Assembly (NCBI GenBank): GCA_035235625.1
Contig: CP141145.1
Span: forward strand, 44,000,668 to 44,064,667
Direction of reading: 5' to 3'
Length of the DNA stretch: 64,000 bases
From: Saururus chinensis
Taxonomy: Eukaryota > Streptophyta > Magnoliopsida > Piperales > Saururaceae
The position numbers and the translations under genes were made by a program. Below are positions 12,149 to 25,604 of the stretch, piece after piece. Within the stretch, counting starts at the first letter, position 1. Each line of letters opens with the position of its first letter. The notes under the pieces are model-generated. The model had not been told where the DNA came from and searched no databases. It saw nothing but the letters and a program-made list of their open reading frames with translations.

Positions 12149-12381
12149 ATGAAACCCGTTTGGGCTGCATTGATTGGCTCGAGTGAACCGTTGGCCTCTT
12201 GGCTAGGACAGATTGGTTCACTCGGGTATGTGAAAAACCTCCCAGATGTCCCATTTCCCTCCCTTCCCCATGAAGTGGAGAAGAGGCCTTCCACCATCCA
12301 ACTCCGCTATCCTGACCTCCCCAGTGCCCTTGCAGTCCACCTTCTTGCCTCCCTTCCACAGAGAGAAGCCCTTTATCAAAG
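12149..12381 (+). pseudogene. Coding-like remnant, unidentified
   Basis: A plus frame of over 80 codons runs from 12149 into the start of the next LTR. Its central part (PSLPHEVEKRPSTIQLRYPD, then LPSALAVHLLASLPQREALY) looks like real protein rather than repeat noise, with balanced composition and no simple repeats. I do not recognise the family. It lies between a reversed LTR fragment and a family-1 LTR, so if it is a gene piece it is cut on both sides. Confidence 0.25.
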
Positions 12382-14906
12382 CGGTAAGATCTCTAACTTT
12401 AACCCGAATTAGGTTTAATAATATTTTTATAAGTTTTAATGTCAAACTTGATTTATCCTATTTTTAGGGATTTTAAAAAAAAATTCATTAATTAAGGGTG
12501 TAGACCCTACATAGGCCCCACGTCCATGATTGGACAAAATATGACCCACATGACTCTAAACTTTAATTATTTTATTTCAATTAGTTTTGGAATTATTAGT
12601 CATTTTTAGCCATAAAATGACCCTAAATAGCCACTTTGGGCGTTTTAATTCACATTTACAGCTCAACAGTTATATACATAACCCAACAACTTACTACATA
12701 AAGAAAACCCAAACCCATTTCCCAAATGAGAAAAGGTTGTGGTAGGAGGCAAGGTGGTGCCCTAACCCCACTGTGCAAAGAAGAAAAATCGATTTAGGTG
12801 GGTTTTTAGCACAAATCTTCCGGTTTTACTCTTAATCTCTCTTATCTTCACTTTCCCCCATATGGATTCTTAATTTATTTCATTAAAAATATTATTTTTA
12901 ATTTCTATTTCAAACCTTAATGGGTTATTTTCATTTTTAATCAAAGGAAATCATAGATCTACTTGTTTTCAAGGTTATTTAAGCTTAATAGTCGATTTTA
13001 ATTAAGTATTAACATAAACTCTAATTTTGGGTAGGGTTTCTTGAGGATTAAAGCTTCATTTTCGATTCAAGGTCTTCTTAAAGATAAAGGGTTTTCACCT
13101 CATGTGCTTTTATGCATTGGATTGCATGTTTGAATGGTTTGAGTGGGTTCTTACTTATCTATTTTTTTTAATTGAGGATGATTAAAAGTATGTCATTTAT
13201 ATTGATTTTCTTGTGATTAAGCTTAATAATGGTTAGATCTACCATGTTTTAGGTTTGTATTCTGATATTTTTGAGTGATTTTAGAATTTTCTTAGAACTT
13301 TTAGGTATTTTCAGTTTGATTTTAGTGAGGTTTAAGCTGAACCAGAGATGGGCATAAAGTGAATTGGTAAGGGCATTTGAACGGCCCAACAGGGCGTTCG
13401 AACGGCTAGACCACAGTTTTTGCCAGTTTTGTATATTTTTGCTATTTCTTGTTCTCATTCCTTGAATCTAATTTTTTATGATTAAAATGAATTATTATTA
13501 CCCATAAATGCTATTGTGGTTGTATGAAGTGCATTTTGGAATTTATGACTTAGCTCAAGCATGATTTAGGCTGTGCTTATTCAATTTTAACATGATATTC
13601 TACTTGTTTTAAATTAATGTTTCATGACTACTTTATGATTTATTGATAATTATAGTAGGTTTGACCATCATGATGTATACATACATGCTTGCATATGTTA
13701 TAAAATTTTAGGTGAATTATGTATTCCATGTTCTAGCTTAAGTACAGTGATGTTTATCCTTGCCTAAATTTAGCATGATGTTATACTTGTCTTGAACTTG
13801 TATTTCGATGTTTTCACCACACTTGTGGTAAGGTCGCTGATTTTTCTATGATTTTTTTGGGATTTTCCTGCTATTTTTTGGTCATTTTCAGTGAAAAAAT
13901 GTGACGCTTCGGTGTATTCATATTTATGTATTTTTTCTCCCGTATTTATACCCGAAGGGTTGGGTGTGGGGCTTAGTCGTAGGCTGCGGGCCTCGCTGCG
14001 CACTTTCGGTGCAAAATTTAGACTTACAAGGTATAAACATGAGGTACACGTGTAATGGGGATATAATTGAAAAAGAAAAAAGAAAAAAAATATGTCAAAG
14101 GATCGGGCTAGGGCTCGGCCGAGCCCAATTCAGAAACTTCCAGTGCACTGTGCACCCCTTCGGTTTCCCTCACCAATCGCCGGTGGTTGCCGGCAGGCCA
14201 CATGGCTACCGCCACTGGCTCTGCCCCGGCGCTGTGATGCCAAGGGGCCACCGCCCCGGCCGCCAATGGCAGCGCTACCTCCTCCCCGGTTTGCCCTCTC
14301 TCTTCTCTATTTCGTTTGTACCGCCGCCGCCGTGGGTTGGCAAAGACCAGCCGGCCGCCCACGGCTCTGCCCTGGGCTGGTGACGGTGGGAGGACACCCC
14401 TCCCGGCCCCACTTGGCCTCCTCCACTGTCCCACTCCATTTTTCCCTTCGGTCTCTGTTTTTCTTCCCCCCTTTCGATTGAGCTCGCCGACCGACTTTGG
14501 CCGCCATTGGACGGCCCGGCTATGCTTAGTCTGACCCGCCTTGGTCCGGTGACGATGATGGGCCACTCCCCCCGGCCCTAGGGACCTTAGCTCCGCCGCC
14601 CCACTCATCTTTCCCCTCTGCCCTGTTTCTGCCGGCGCTCTATTTTGGTGAAATGGAGGCTGCTGGCGGCGAGCCACAGCCGAGCTGACCTCCCTCCAGC
14701 CTCGCCTTGGTCCAGCGAAGGCTATGAACCACTCCATCCAGCGCAGTTCCATCTCCTCTACCGTCCTCTACTCCGCTCAGTCCGATTTGCGCCGTACGGT
14801 GGGTGGATTTTTTGGTGAGTTGTCACTGCCATCGTTGGTGGTTGAGGGCGACTTAGCCGCTACGGGATTCTCCCTGGACTAGGGATGGCCCCACCCAGAC
14901 CAGTTC

Positions 14907-17900
14907 TGTAAGGACCCTCATCTTTAAACCGGTTTTAGTTTTCTTTAATTATTAGTTATCGTGAGATTTACGTGTTTTCTGATCTTATTCGGTGATTTCG
15001 TAAATAAATAGTGTTTATGATGGTTTTAACCAAAATTAACTTCAATATTAGTGGTTTTAAGTGATTTTAAACCAAAAGTAAATTTTTGAGATTTTTTGGA
15101 ATTTTCACTATTTTCCCAAAAATTAGGGTTTTGGCGGGACCCCTGTCGGCCCCACCGTCGAAAAATTTATTTTTGTGTCAAATGAACCTAGACATATACT
15201 TAAGGTCCCACAAAAATTTTCAGAATTTTATTAGGCTTAAATTGTGCTTAAATTTGCAAAATACCCACTTTTAGCCTACTTTTCATATTTACACCCCAAA
15301 ACTTACCTATGCCTACCCCAACCCTTACTATAAAAGGGCAAACCTAAGCCATTTCCATTTTTCAGAATAGGCTAAGGAAGGAGGGCTGGCCTAATCCCCA
15401 CTTAGGCCCGAATTAAAAGCCATTAAGGTAAGCATGCTCTAATTAAGCACTAATCCATGACTTTTCTCTTAATTTCTTCCAAATCTACCATTTTCCCCTT
15501 GATTCAATTCATTTTTGACCATCAAAAGCTACTGATTTGTGTTTTACTACAAACCCTAACATTCAAACTTCGATTTTACTACCAACAAGCCCTAGATCTA
15601 AGGTTTAATTAGGGATTTCTTGGGTAAATCGATTTCTATTAGAGTTTAATTCAAACTCATTGTGTTTTCAAGGATTTCAAGAAGGGTGACTCTTCAATCT
15701 GAGCTTAATCAAGTGCTGAGGTAATGGGTCTTTGAAATCTCTGTTTATCCATGGTAAAACCCTTCATTTTTGGCTTATTTCGAAATGGTTTGCTTGATTT
15801 AGTGTGTTAATGGTAAGATTAGAAAATGGAATTATTTAATCCCGATTTCTTAGGGTTTTGCATTATTATGGTTTGGTTTGATATTCTGGAAGTCAAGGAG
15901 GACTTTTGATGATGATTAGGGTGTTAGATGTGGATTTGAAGTGTTATCTATGGTGTTTTGGTTTGATTTTGCGAAAGGAAGAAGATGATTGTTCTGCCGT
16001 GTTGGCGATCGATCGGCCTTGCAGGGCGATCGATCAGCTGAACTGAAAATTTCAAATTTTTGCGTGTAACCGATCGAACGGCCTGAAGGGCGATCGATCG
16101 GCTACACAGGAAATTGTATGTTGTGTGTATGATGCCTATTTTGATGATTCAACTTTAGCTTGCCAATTTTATATGAATGTGGAGTGTTTTAAGCTATGTT
16201 AGGCTACTGGAAATGCATGCTATTAAGTTTATGGAGTTGAAATATATGCTTAGAAATGGTGGAATGACATATGTTTTGTGGCATGATGTTGGAATCGTTA
16301 TCTTGAAATTATGAATGGTTTTTTCCCTTTGGTTAAGCATGTTTTCAGTAGGACTACAATCATTGTTGGACTGATTTGTCATGATAAATTGTGATTAATG
16401 GTGTGTGAATGTTGGTGATTACCATGACTCAATGATGAAATGAGTGATGTTATAGCTGTTTAGCCTTTGTGGTTGAGTTTTGAATCTAGCTATGATTTCA
16501 ACGATTCTTCTACTATGATTTCCGCTGGAATTCATGTTTAGATAGAAATTCACATGTGTAGTGTGGTAGTGAGTTGATTTTCAAGCATGTTGATATGCAT
16601 TATGTGAAAGGCTTCTACTAGTTACACACACACATGTGGGGGTTAAATGATGATGTTGAAGCTTAATATCGTGATTATGAATGATGCATTAGGGGCTGGT
16701 GAGAGCACTTATCATGATTAGGATTCATGTATGCTTTGCCCACGCATGTACCATGCTGCACGCATCATGAAAATGGATTTCCAATTGAGGCTTCATCGTG
16801 ATTAATCGAATTTGACCGATTGGATGCAATGTGATGGAATTGTGTGCCGGGTTTATCGGTCGTGGATTAATCGCAAGTTGATTGGTCCGAAAGGACATAT
16901 TTTGATTTGAAGTTCTTGTGTGGAACGATTTGAAGTTCCTGTGTGGAACGATTTGGAGTTCCTGTGTGGAACGAGTGCACTCCCCGGGTTGAGTCTTGTT
17001 TAATGGAATGATGTGGGGACGAGTTGTGTACTTGTCTTGCGGATATGTGAGAATATTATTATGTGTGTCATCTGGACCCTGAGAATCCAGTGTGGTATGC
17101 CGTGTGCATCCCGCTACCACGTGTTCTAGGGTTCTCTGTGTGAGAACTCGGGCTCTTCCCTCCGTAGGAGATGTCCCTGGGCGAACACCCCTGCTCTAGA
17201 TTCTCTGTGTGAGAATGGGACATCCTTGGCCAGGATCGCCCAGGGCGAGCAGTATTAGGGATTGACAGCCCCGATCTTTCTTGAATTCTTGTGTAGAATT
17301 TTGTACCATGACACGCCTTCGTGGCCTTGTCTATGCTCCCGTCTGTGTGACGTTAATGTGTGATTACTCCTTGATGGAGGTTGATTGTGATGACATTATG
17401 AATGTGGGAATATGTATGTTAGAGATACATCAATGCATGTTGATTTTGATGTTATGCTTGTGGAATATGTATGTTAGAGATACATCCATGCATGTTGACC
17501 TTGATGATAAAATGCATGTGGAAATATGTATGTTAGAGATACATCCATGCAGGTTGTGATGATATTATGCATGTGGAATATGTATGTTAGAGATACATCC
17601 ATGCGGGATTGGTTATGATGTGAATGCATGTGGGAATATGTATGCTAGAGATACATCCATGCAGGTTGAATTATACATTATGATGCAGTGTTAGGTGATA
17701 TGAATGTGTGATCAGAAAGTGATGCACCATGTAAATCTTTGATCTGAACGATCTCATTTCTAAGCTATCGTATTTTTCTATGTTGACAGTGATATTAAAA
17801 CCATTGCTGAGTGTTAAAACTCACCCCTCTTTTGTGTTTTGATTTGGGGCTGTGTGGTGCGACATGCAGACGGACAGGATTGCCTCTTTGAGGAAAGGTC

Positions 17901-18297
17901 AGAGGTAGCTTGGGTGTGATTATGGAGATCGTTGCGTGACTTACCTTCGTTTATTTCATGCTTTATGTTCGAACCTTTGTGTAGGGTTCTTGTTTTGGAT
18001 TTGTCATATACTACAGTTGTGATGATTATGACTTATTTTGAGCCGGTGTGGGCTTTACTCAACTAAGTTTGTGGGTTTGAGATTGTTGTTTACTTTGTGA
18101 TAAGCAACACCTTTTTCTTCCCTTTTATTTACTCTTGCTCAAAGGATTGTGCGCACTCCGTGTTGCTGTTAATCGCCCGTGGTTAGGGTTAAGTCTTCCG
18201 CTAGATCGTTTTCTCAATTTTCACTTCGTCGCCCCCGTGCGCTTGACCGGCCCCTGGACCGGGTTCGGGTCGGGTCGGGCATCGCCGGGGCGTGACA
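14907..18297 (+). mobile_element. Family-1 solo LTR (3.4 kb) nested in copy A
   Basis: It begins TGTAAGGACCCTCATC and ends CGCCGGGGCGTGACA. Flanks are AGTTC (14902-14906) and GGTTC (18298-18302), a 5-bp duplication with one changed base. TATAAAAG at 15329-15336 is a likely LTR TATA box. Inside are a CGATCGATCG palindrome cluster (16006-16100), a 24-bp triplet repeat (about 16905-16975) and a five-copy minisatellite (17400-17670). Confidence 0.8.
17400..17670 (+). repeat. Five-copy ~57-bp minisatellite with GTATGTTAGAGATAC core
   Basis: The core GTATGTTAGAGATACATC begins at about 17414, 17469, 17528, 17582 and 17640 (spacing 54-59 bp). The core is itself partly palindromic (GTAT...ATAC). Relatives occur in the other family-1 pieces at 25.9-26.2 kb and, reversed, at 30.5-30.7 kb. 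Confidence 0.8.
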
Positions 18298-19579
18298 GGT
18301 TCAGCCTCTATCCCTTCCGTCGCTCCTATGCTCAGTTCAGACGTCCCCCATTTTTGGTCTACGTGTGTTTTGGACCATGTGACTGTCGCTATCAGTCGGA
18401 CGCAGGATTTGATTTAGCAGATCTTTGTCCGGCTCTGCCCTGGCCCGGTGATGCCAGTGAGCCACCCTAGCTTGGCCCCACCTAACCCGGTGTTATCGCC
18501 TCTGACTTGTTCTCTTCCCTGTGGTCGTAGCCGCAACTACTTCCATCTCACCGACATGTTTGCCTGTTGACACCTCTTGCCCATTTAATGTCGTCGGTAC
18601 CGGACGGCCTTTGGCAAGAATTTGTATGACTTACCTTGACTGAAGGTGGACGAGTTCACCTACACAGGCTTTGTCTAGTGACGGCCTCATGGCCTTTGCT
18701 CAACCTTGAACCCTCCCCCTGCTTTCTATAGTGCGAGATGCACAGCTACCCACACCATTAGTTTTGGTTGTGGGTAGTGATCCGCGACGTCGCCGCTTAG
18801 ATTGGCCACTGCTATGGCCTTAGCCCTGTTGGCCTTTTGTGGGCCTTGGGCCACTACTGTTCGACCCATCTCCCCCTGGAGTGGCACTTTGTGGTCGTGT
18901 GTGCATGTGGCCACGCGTGTGTTTATGGGTTTAGGCACCGTATTCACGTCGCCTGACCATCGGTTGTCTCTGCCACCGACTAGAGTTGACATTAAAGTCC
19001 TCCACCACCTCTCTTTTATCCTCGAGCATTGCCCCACGCTCTCCGCCCTTATGTGGGCCCTTGTTGATTTGAAATCGCCGCCGTTGGGTGCTGTCCACGG
19101 CCAATTTTGATGTTTTGCGGCTGACCGAGTACTTCTCAGCCGCTGGCCGACCTTCAGTAAGTACACCCTCAACATCTGGTCGCACTACCACCTAGTTGGC
19201 TTGACTTTTCTCCCGGCCACCCTAGGTGCAGTCGTGGATCGCGGGTTTCGCCGCATTGATTTCTAACACCACGTTTGGTCGTGAATAGTTCTAGTGCTTC
19301 CTAAAATCCTTGGGACAACAGGTCTCTCAGCTTGGCAAAGCTTTTGGCTGCCAACTCTGCCACCGTCGTGTGCTCGCCATCGAACGTCATGATTACAAGG
19401 TAGGGGAGCTTTGAACTCGTAATTTTATGATAGCATGCTTTGAATGAGTAGCAGCATGCTAGGATTATATGATTCCATGCTTTGGATATTAAGTAACGAT
19501 CCGATTGCATGATGTGCATGTAAGCATGATTATATGGTATGTTGAAATGCATATGACATGCATGTTGGTTGTAAGTACG

Positions 19580-19915
19580 TTGGATTATGCACGTGCTAGT
19601 GATGGCTAGTGTGTATGTTTGATGTATGTATGCATGTGCTAGTGATGGCTAGCGTGCATGTTTGAAGTATGTTTGGATTATGCATGTGCTAGTGATGGCT
19701 AGGATGCATGTTTGGAGTATGTATGGATTATGCATATGCTAGTGATGGCTAGTGTGCATGTTTGGAGTATGTATGGATTATGCATGTTCCAGTGATGGTT
19801 AGTGTGTATGTTTGATGTATGTATGCATATGATAGTGATGGCTAGCGTGTATGTTTGACGTATGTATAAATGTGTATGTATGTGCTAGTGATGGCTAGTG
19901 AGCATGTTTGTAAGC
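19580..19915 (+). repeat. Seven-copy GTGCTAGTGATGGCTAG minisatellite in copy A
   Basis: Units of about 42-54 bp are each marked by TGCTAGTGATGGCTAG followed by GTGCATGTTTG(A/G)AGTATG. The same repeat occurs at about 42655-42890 in the 40.9-45.4 kb copy, so it belongs to the family-2 LTR. Confidence 0.8.
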
Positions 19916-20629
19916 TACGTATGTATGACCGTATGTGTATGTTATACGTATGTGTGATAGACATACGTATGTATGATGGCTATTTGCCTATGCTATTAAT
20001 ATGCGTATGTATGTGGGCAGAGGTATGGGCAATGGACAGTAAGAGGTGACAGAGGTTTTGTCTGAATTTGGATATGGATGTGTAAGCGTATGACGGATGA
20101 TAGAGGATATGAATATGACGGGTAGGTTTGTCAGACAGTAAGAGTGTGCATAATTGTACAAACCTAACGTACAGATTATGAAGTGAAAAATAAGTATAAT
20201 AAGTGAGATATAAGTAAGGGGGTGACAACTGGGTTGGCTATGAGGAGCTTCATTTGATGATGTCAGTGTAAGATGATTTGGCCATAAGATGAATGACGAA
20301 GTATGTAAGACTGTAAGGGTTTGATGTAAGATGTGTTATGATCATGATGTGGATGGGTTAAGTGAAGTCTACTACCCTAACGAACTTGGGTTTCGATCGG
20401 GCTCAGCTTTGGTTTGATTAGTCAAGGACTGTGAGTTTGTGTGGCATAATTTTACTACATAATATACTTAATTCAAATTTGAATTATGAGAAAGCTAATG
20501 ATAGCGTTGTGAGTTTGAGACCTGAGGGTTCAATGGATTAAGTTCCATGTTTGAGCTAGCCGATAATGAGTCGGCTGAGCATTTCTCTTGTCTTGCCATG
20601 ATGTTTATCCTGTGGGATGTTGTCTGTGT

Positions 20630-21045
20630 GCTATGTAGAGCACCGAACGTCTGATGCTCTGTTGAGAGTGACATATGTTTGCGATTTGGTCTGCATGCTA
20701 TATAAGCCCAGACGTTTGATGCTCTGTTGAGAGTGATGTACATTTTCGACTTTGTCTGTGTGTTGTATGAAGCCCAGACGTCTGATGCTCTGTTGAGAGC
20801 GACGTATGTTTTCGATTTGGTCTGTGAGCTGTATTAAGCCCAGACGTTTGATGCTTTGTTGGGAGCGTTGTATGATTCCGCCCAAGAGTGGCACTGTATG
20901 TTTCTGCCCAAGTGGCACTGTATGATTTCTACCCAAGAGTGGCACTGACACTATAAGACCCATTATGGTGGGAAAATTCTATGGCACTATAAGACCCATT
21001 ATGGTGGGCAATTCTATGGCACTATAAGACCCATTATGGTAGGCA
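20630..21045 (+). repeat. 66-bp and 33-bp tandem repeats in copy A
   Basis: GATGCTCTGTTGAGAG-type cores sit at about 20656, 20721, 20787 and 20852 (spacing 65-66 bp). They are followed from about 20945 by three units of GGCACTATAAGACCCATTAT at ~33-bp spacing. Both arrays recur in the same order at 43620-44075. On the minus strand the 66-bp unit encodes a 22-residue repeat beginning SQQSI(K/R)RLG. Confidence 0.8.
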
Positions 21046-21683
21046 ACTGTGTGACCCCTTGTGTGTCGATGTTTATGTCTGCATGCTTAGGTAAGTAGTA
21101 TCATGGATCTACTCTTACCTGTTTGATCCAGTGCCTCATGAGCATTGGTGTGCCTTACCTTCGGAAAAGTCCATGGCGTCTAGTCACTCCCCGGAGGTTA
21201 AGGTGTTGCCCCAGTAACAATCTTTTCCATTCGACATTGGAGCTTATTAGTTGTAATGAGCTTCAGTGGTCGATAGTATGTGTTCGATTATGTGTATGAT
21301 CACGACTGTAAGAGTATGAGTATGAGCATGACTGTAAGAATATGAGTACGTTTGTAAGAGTATGTTTCTGAGTAAGACAGTAAGTGTGATTTTGTGTAAG
21401 CTATATGAGTAAGGTTGTACGAGTAAGGTCGTATAAGTATGTGTAAGCTGTATGAGTAAGCATATGATTATACGAGTAAGGTCGTATAAGTATGCGTATG
21501 TTATATGAGTAAGCATACAGTGGTACAAGTAAGTTTGTAAGACCCTGAATAAAGGCATTTGTGTAAGTTTAATTTGATGGTATGATTTTGGCACGATGGT
21601 GCATTGGTATGACTGTATACATATGTGCGTGATTATGATTATATTATGTTGACTGCTTCATGTTTGAGTTGCATAAACGCATG

Positions 21684-24347
21684 TGTAGCATCCACGATTT
21701 TCAAGGTAATTTTTCTAATTTTTTGGCTATTTTCTATATTTTTTTTGAATTAATTGATGAAGAATTAGCATAGTTCGAGTTATTGTGTATTAAGAGCTTA
21801 AATTGGGTAGGGTCACCAAGTGGGGACCACTTAGGGGTGACTTGGCATAGGGGTAATTGGCTTTACGTACCATTACCTTCTCCTTTTGGAACAAGGCTTC
21901 TCCCCTCCTTCTCTTATTTAAACCTACTTTAAAAGATCCCTAGCCTCCATCTCCTTCTTCATAAGCTTGAGAAAGCTATTAAGGCTAAGGGCTTGGAGGT
22001 TCTGGTGGTCGGATAAGAAGGTTCATCGCCGAAAAAGGAGGCGAGGAGAAGACACCGTCGGGAAAGGTAGGATCCTTGGTTATAAACTCTATTATGGAAA
22101 TATGCTTAGGTTTCGGCTTAGAAGTAGTACGCCATTAAAAACTTCTTGGGTATACTGTGAGAGAATGGATTGTGCACTTTGATTTCTCATGCGGGGCAAG
22201 GAGATGGTTGTGTTTATTCTTATTTCGCTGATGCATGTTGAACTGTTATATAAGTACATATCCTAGAGTTAGTTCTGTAAAGATTAAACATTCCCTTTGG
22301 CGTATGCCAATGGAGTCATTCCGTTGCAGTGCGGCCATATTCTCGGGGCACTGTTAATGACGGGAGGAGTCTTTACAGACGCCGGAGTGGAAAGAGATAA
22401 GTTAAGAAGGTTCGAGTTCGGCCATGGTCGGGGAGGAACCACTTCGTCCAGAAACCGTCTGTGGCCGAAATTCCATGACTCTGGTTGAATCTTCCCATCA
22501 CCGGAGCCAAAAGAGAAAGGCGGCCGGTGACTGCTGCAGGCATTAATCAACATTGGGGGAGGACTGGAGGATTGGAACAAGAACCGATGGAGGTCCGGCA
22601 TCCTTGGGACTGCCGGATGCATCAAAGAACAGAGCATAGAAACTCTGTTTCTTTTTTGTCTGGGCATGGGAGACAATGGAGGCAGCGGGGCAACTAACCC
22701 TGGGTCTCCGGTATGAGCTTTCTAGGAACACCCAAGGACGGCGGAGAGAAATACCAGTGGTCTTGGGTGTCCGGATGACCGGCGATCCTCAGGTCGCAGC
22801 CTTCTCCATGCTGGGCACCTTGGCGAGGAGGCAGCAGAATTCCAACGTTGAGGAGCGAATGGTTGAGCAGGTCGGAAGCTTGTGGGAAGGAAGAATCTTT
22901 TGGCAGACTGGGGCAGGAGGGCTAGCGGCGGCTCGCCGGCCTCACCTCTTGCTCTAGTTTGTGTGGAGGGCGGCGGCTTTGGAATCGCGGGAGGAAGATG
23001 ATGCACTGGCCGACCCGCATTAGCTGTAGGTCTGGCTAGGTTTTAAGAGCTGAGCCGGCCCAGTTTAGACCGAAATTGGGCCGGTTCGGGTCTAAACTAC
23101 CCTCCTTTTAATCTTTTTAGTAATTTATAAATATATAAAAATATATTTATAATTATTAAAATCATAAATAATCAGATATAGCCTTACTAGGGGCATGAAG
23201 GGTTTAAATGACTAATAGTACCTTCATTAACAATTTAAATATACTAATTTACCTTCAGGGGTGATTAGGGGTTAATGAACGGTGTGAGAACATATTCGTG
23301 CATTTGAGCGAATGTGTGACATAAATAAATTATTTTGGACTATGCTTATTTTAAGCGGAACCTTGAGCCATAGAGTCTTAGGTTCCTTAGAATTTTATCT
23401 GCAAAGTCTGCAAAGACTTATTTTTCCCACAGTTAGGGAATGGTGGAGATTGCGATACGCTTCTCCATCGCCACGACGGTTTGGGTATTGACCAGAAGGT
23501 CTTTACCGCGGGTCTCCCGTAGGTCTTCCCAGGACCATATAGTGCGTACGAAAAGCGGAGTTACACAAGCATCATGGAAGGCTTGTGTTTCTTGCCAATC
23601 TGTGTCCATGAACACAGTTGGGATTCATTCCTTCAGACTCGTGGCAGGCTATTGAGAGCCTTGAGGGTTTGGGTCAAGTTGCTGTTAAGCAGTCTACTCC
23701 AAGGTTGGAGTCTGATATTAAGGGTTGTTGCAGAGATTAACTTTTGCATCAGTTTTGTGTTACTTTGGTGGTTTAGTCTCTGATATTGAGGCTTTTAACA
23801 CTTTGAGAATGGGTTAAGGGCTTGGTTTTAACAGAGCTAGATATCATTGGAATAAATTCTCAGTGGCTTATGATTAATAATTAAAAAACTAAGCTTAGTT
23901 CATTGATGGGTTTTATAAACTTGTTTGATCCTATTGAGTATTAGTGGGTATACTCATACATCTTTGTGATGCAGGTACCTCAGAGGAGGAGTAGCAGAGT
24001 AGCTGGATTCGTGGAGCGGGAACTCACTGCTTCACAGTAGGATTTGTTTTATTTCAGTAGATTGTAATAAGGCACGAGAGTTGCCATTACATACTTTATT
24101 TGTTATTCTTTATTAGTTATCAGATTTTGCACATGGACGAGACCTGGCTCTTTATTTAATGAATTCTATCGATTATTATGATTATTCATGGTTTGATATT
24201 ATCAATATGTTGAAAAACAGCAGTCACGGATTGAGGTTTATTTTAGTTGATGGTTTGCATGATTTGACTTAAAGAAAAAAAATTATTACACGAATTTTCC
24301 GCTGCATTTACTTCGAAAATGTTATTTAGAAAACCCTAGCCGTGACA
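21684..24347 (+). mobile_element. Solo LTR (2.7 kb), TSD GCATG, nested in copy A
   Basis: It starts TGTAGCATCCACG and ends CCTAGCCGTGACA, with GCATG flanking on both sides (21679-21683 and 24348-24352). Copy A resumes exactly at its right edge. A GC-richer segment (about 22280-22980) has overlapping open frames on both strands but no recognisable domain. Confidence 0.8.
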
Positions 24348-25454
24348 GCATGTATTTATGAACTTAGTGAGTTCATTGTTTTGGATTTCCCCTATTGGGT
24401 ATTTTCCTACTGAGTATGAAAATACTAATTATCCTACTTTTTAGCCCCGTTGTACGGGAGGTTTTGTAGGTTTGTTCGGAGAGCTCCTCAAGATGGATGC
24501 TCATTTCAGCGATGGATTGATTCTCGTTGACTTAGGTATACTTAACTCACTGTGAGTTTATTTGTGCTACGATCCGATGTATTGGGTGAGATGAGAAAAC
24601 AAGTCTTTATATATTATGGACTTTTGGTTAGATTAGACTGTGGACTGTTATAGGACTTGCACTCAGGGATGCTTGGGAGAGATTTGTATTTAAAGTCTAT
24701 TATCATAGCAATTTAGTCGTACGCGTGTTTTCAAGTAGCGCCTGAGGATATTTGCTTTGGCCGTAGGATGTTTGACCCTAGGATGGAAATATTTAGATGG
24801 AAAATTGATGTTTAGTGTTTTAAATTATAAACTGTTTTATCAGGTTTTGATTTCATCATTTTTCCTTCGATTTATAGATGTTATATTGCAAAAATTTTCC
24901 GTGAATTTTAAGGAAAATGTATGAAAAATCTCGGACGTTACACTTGCTACATGATTTCAACAGAGGAGGATTGTGAAAAAGTCTTGGATACACATATATA
25001 ACATTGATAATGGTTTGTTCATATTTTGCATGTCTTAGCTTAGACTTGAGCATTACCACTTATGTACGTACTTGTGTAGATATTTGTGATGTTACTTGAT
25101 AGCAATGGACCATGATTGGTGCATGTGTGGACTAATTTGAGCATGTCTCTTATATTTGGACTCATATAGCATTGTTCACGTATGTACTATATTATATGCA
25201 TCATAAAAATGATTTATAAATGAGATTAATCGTAATTAGCCGAGTTTGATCGATTGGATGCCATTTGTTGTTGAATTAATTGATCTGAGGCTTATTGATT
25301 TGGTGTTACGTCCAATGGACATGTTTTAAGTCCCTTGAGGACAAGTTTTCTCCCAAGTTGAGATGAGCGGAATGTTATATGTGTTTTATTTAATGAGATA
25401 TCTAGACCCTGAGAAATTAAGATAATATGTCCGTGTGCACTGGCTTACCATGTA

Positions 25455-25604
25455 TAGTGCTCAGGAATGTTTTGATGAGCAGTTGTGCTCAGGACTGTCT
25501 TAATGAGCAGTTGTGCTCGAGACTTCGGTCTTGATGAGCAGTTGTGCTTGGGGTTCTAGCCTTGATGAGTAGTTGTGCTCGAGATTTTTAACCTTGATGA
25601 GCAA
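25455..25604 (+). repeat. ~30-bp GATGAGCAGTTGTGCTC tandem repeat
   Basis: About four and a half units start near 25473, 25502, 25532, 25563 and 25594 within the right part of the outer family-1 LTR. Confidence 0.7.

Larger units (their letters stand above)
13826..24942 (+). mobile_element. Giant family-2 solo LTR (copy A, ~5.05 kb net) carrying two nested solo LTRs
   Basis: It starts TGGTAAGGTCGCTGATTTTTC and ends CGGACGTTACA. ACTTG lies just before it and again at 24942-24946, sharing one base with the LTR end, so the duplication is slightly ambiguous. Without the two nested elements it is collinear with the copy at 40921-45439: an AT-rich first 250 bp, a GC-rich ~1.2-kb block, then TG/TA-rich tandem repeats, then the TTTTCCTACTGAGTATGAAA tail. 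No gag-pol is present. Confidence 0.75.

Noticed and set aside
14108-14752. 214-codon minus frame and overlapping plus frames in GC-rich DNA
   Set aside because: They lie in the GC-rich block of a family-2 LTR, overlap on both strands, hold no domain, and the corresponding block in copy B has different frames.
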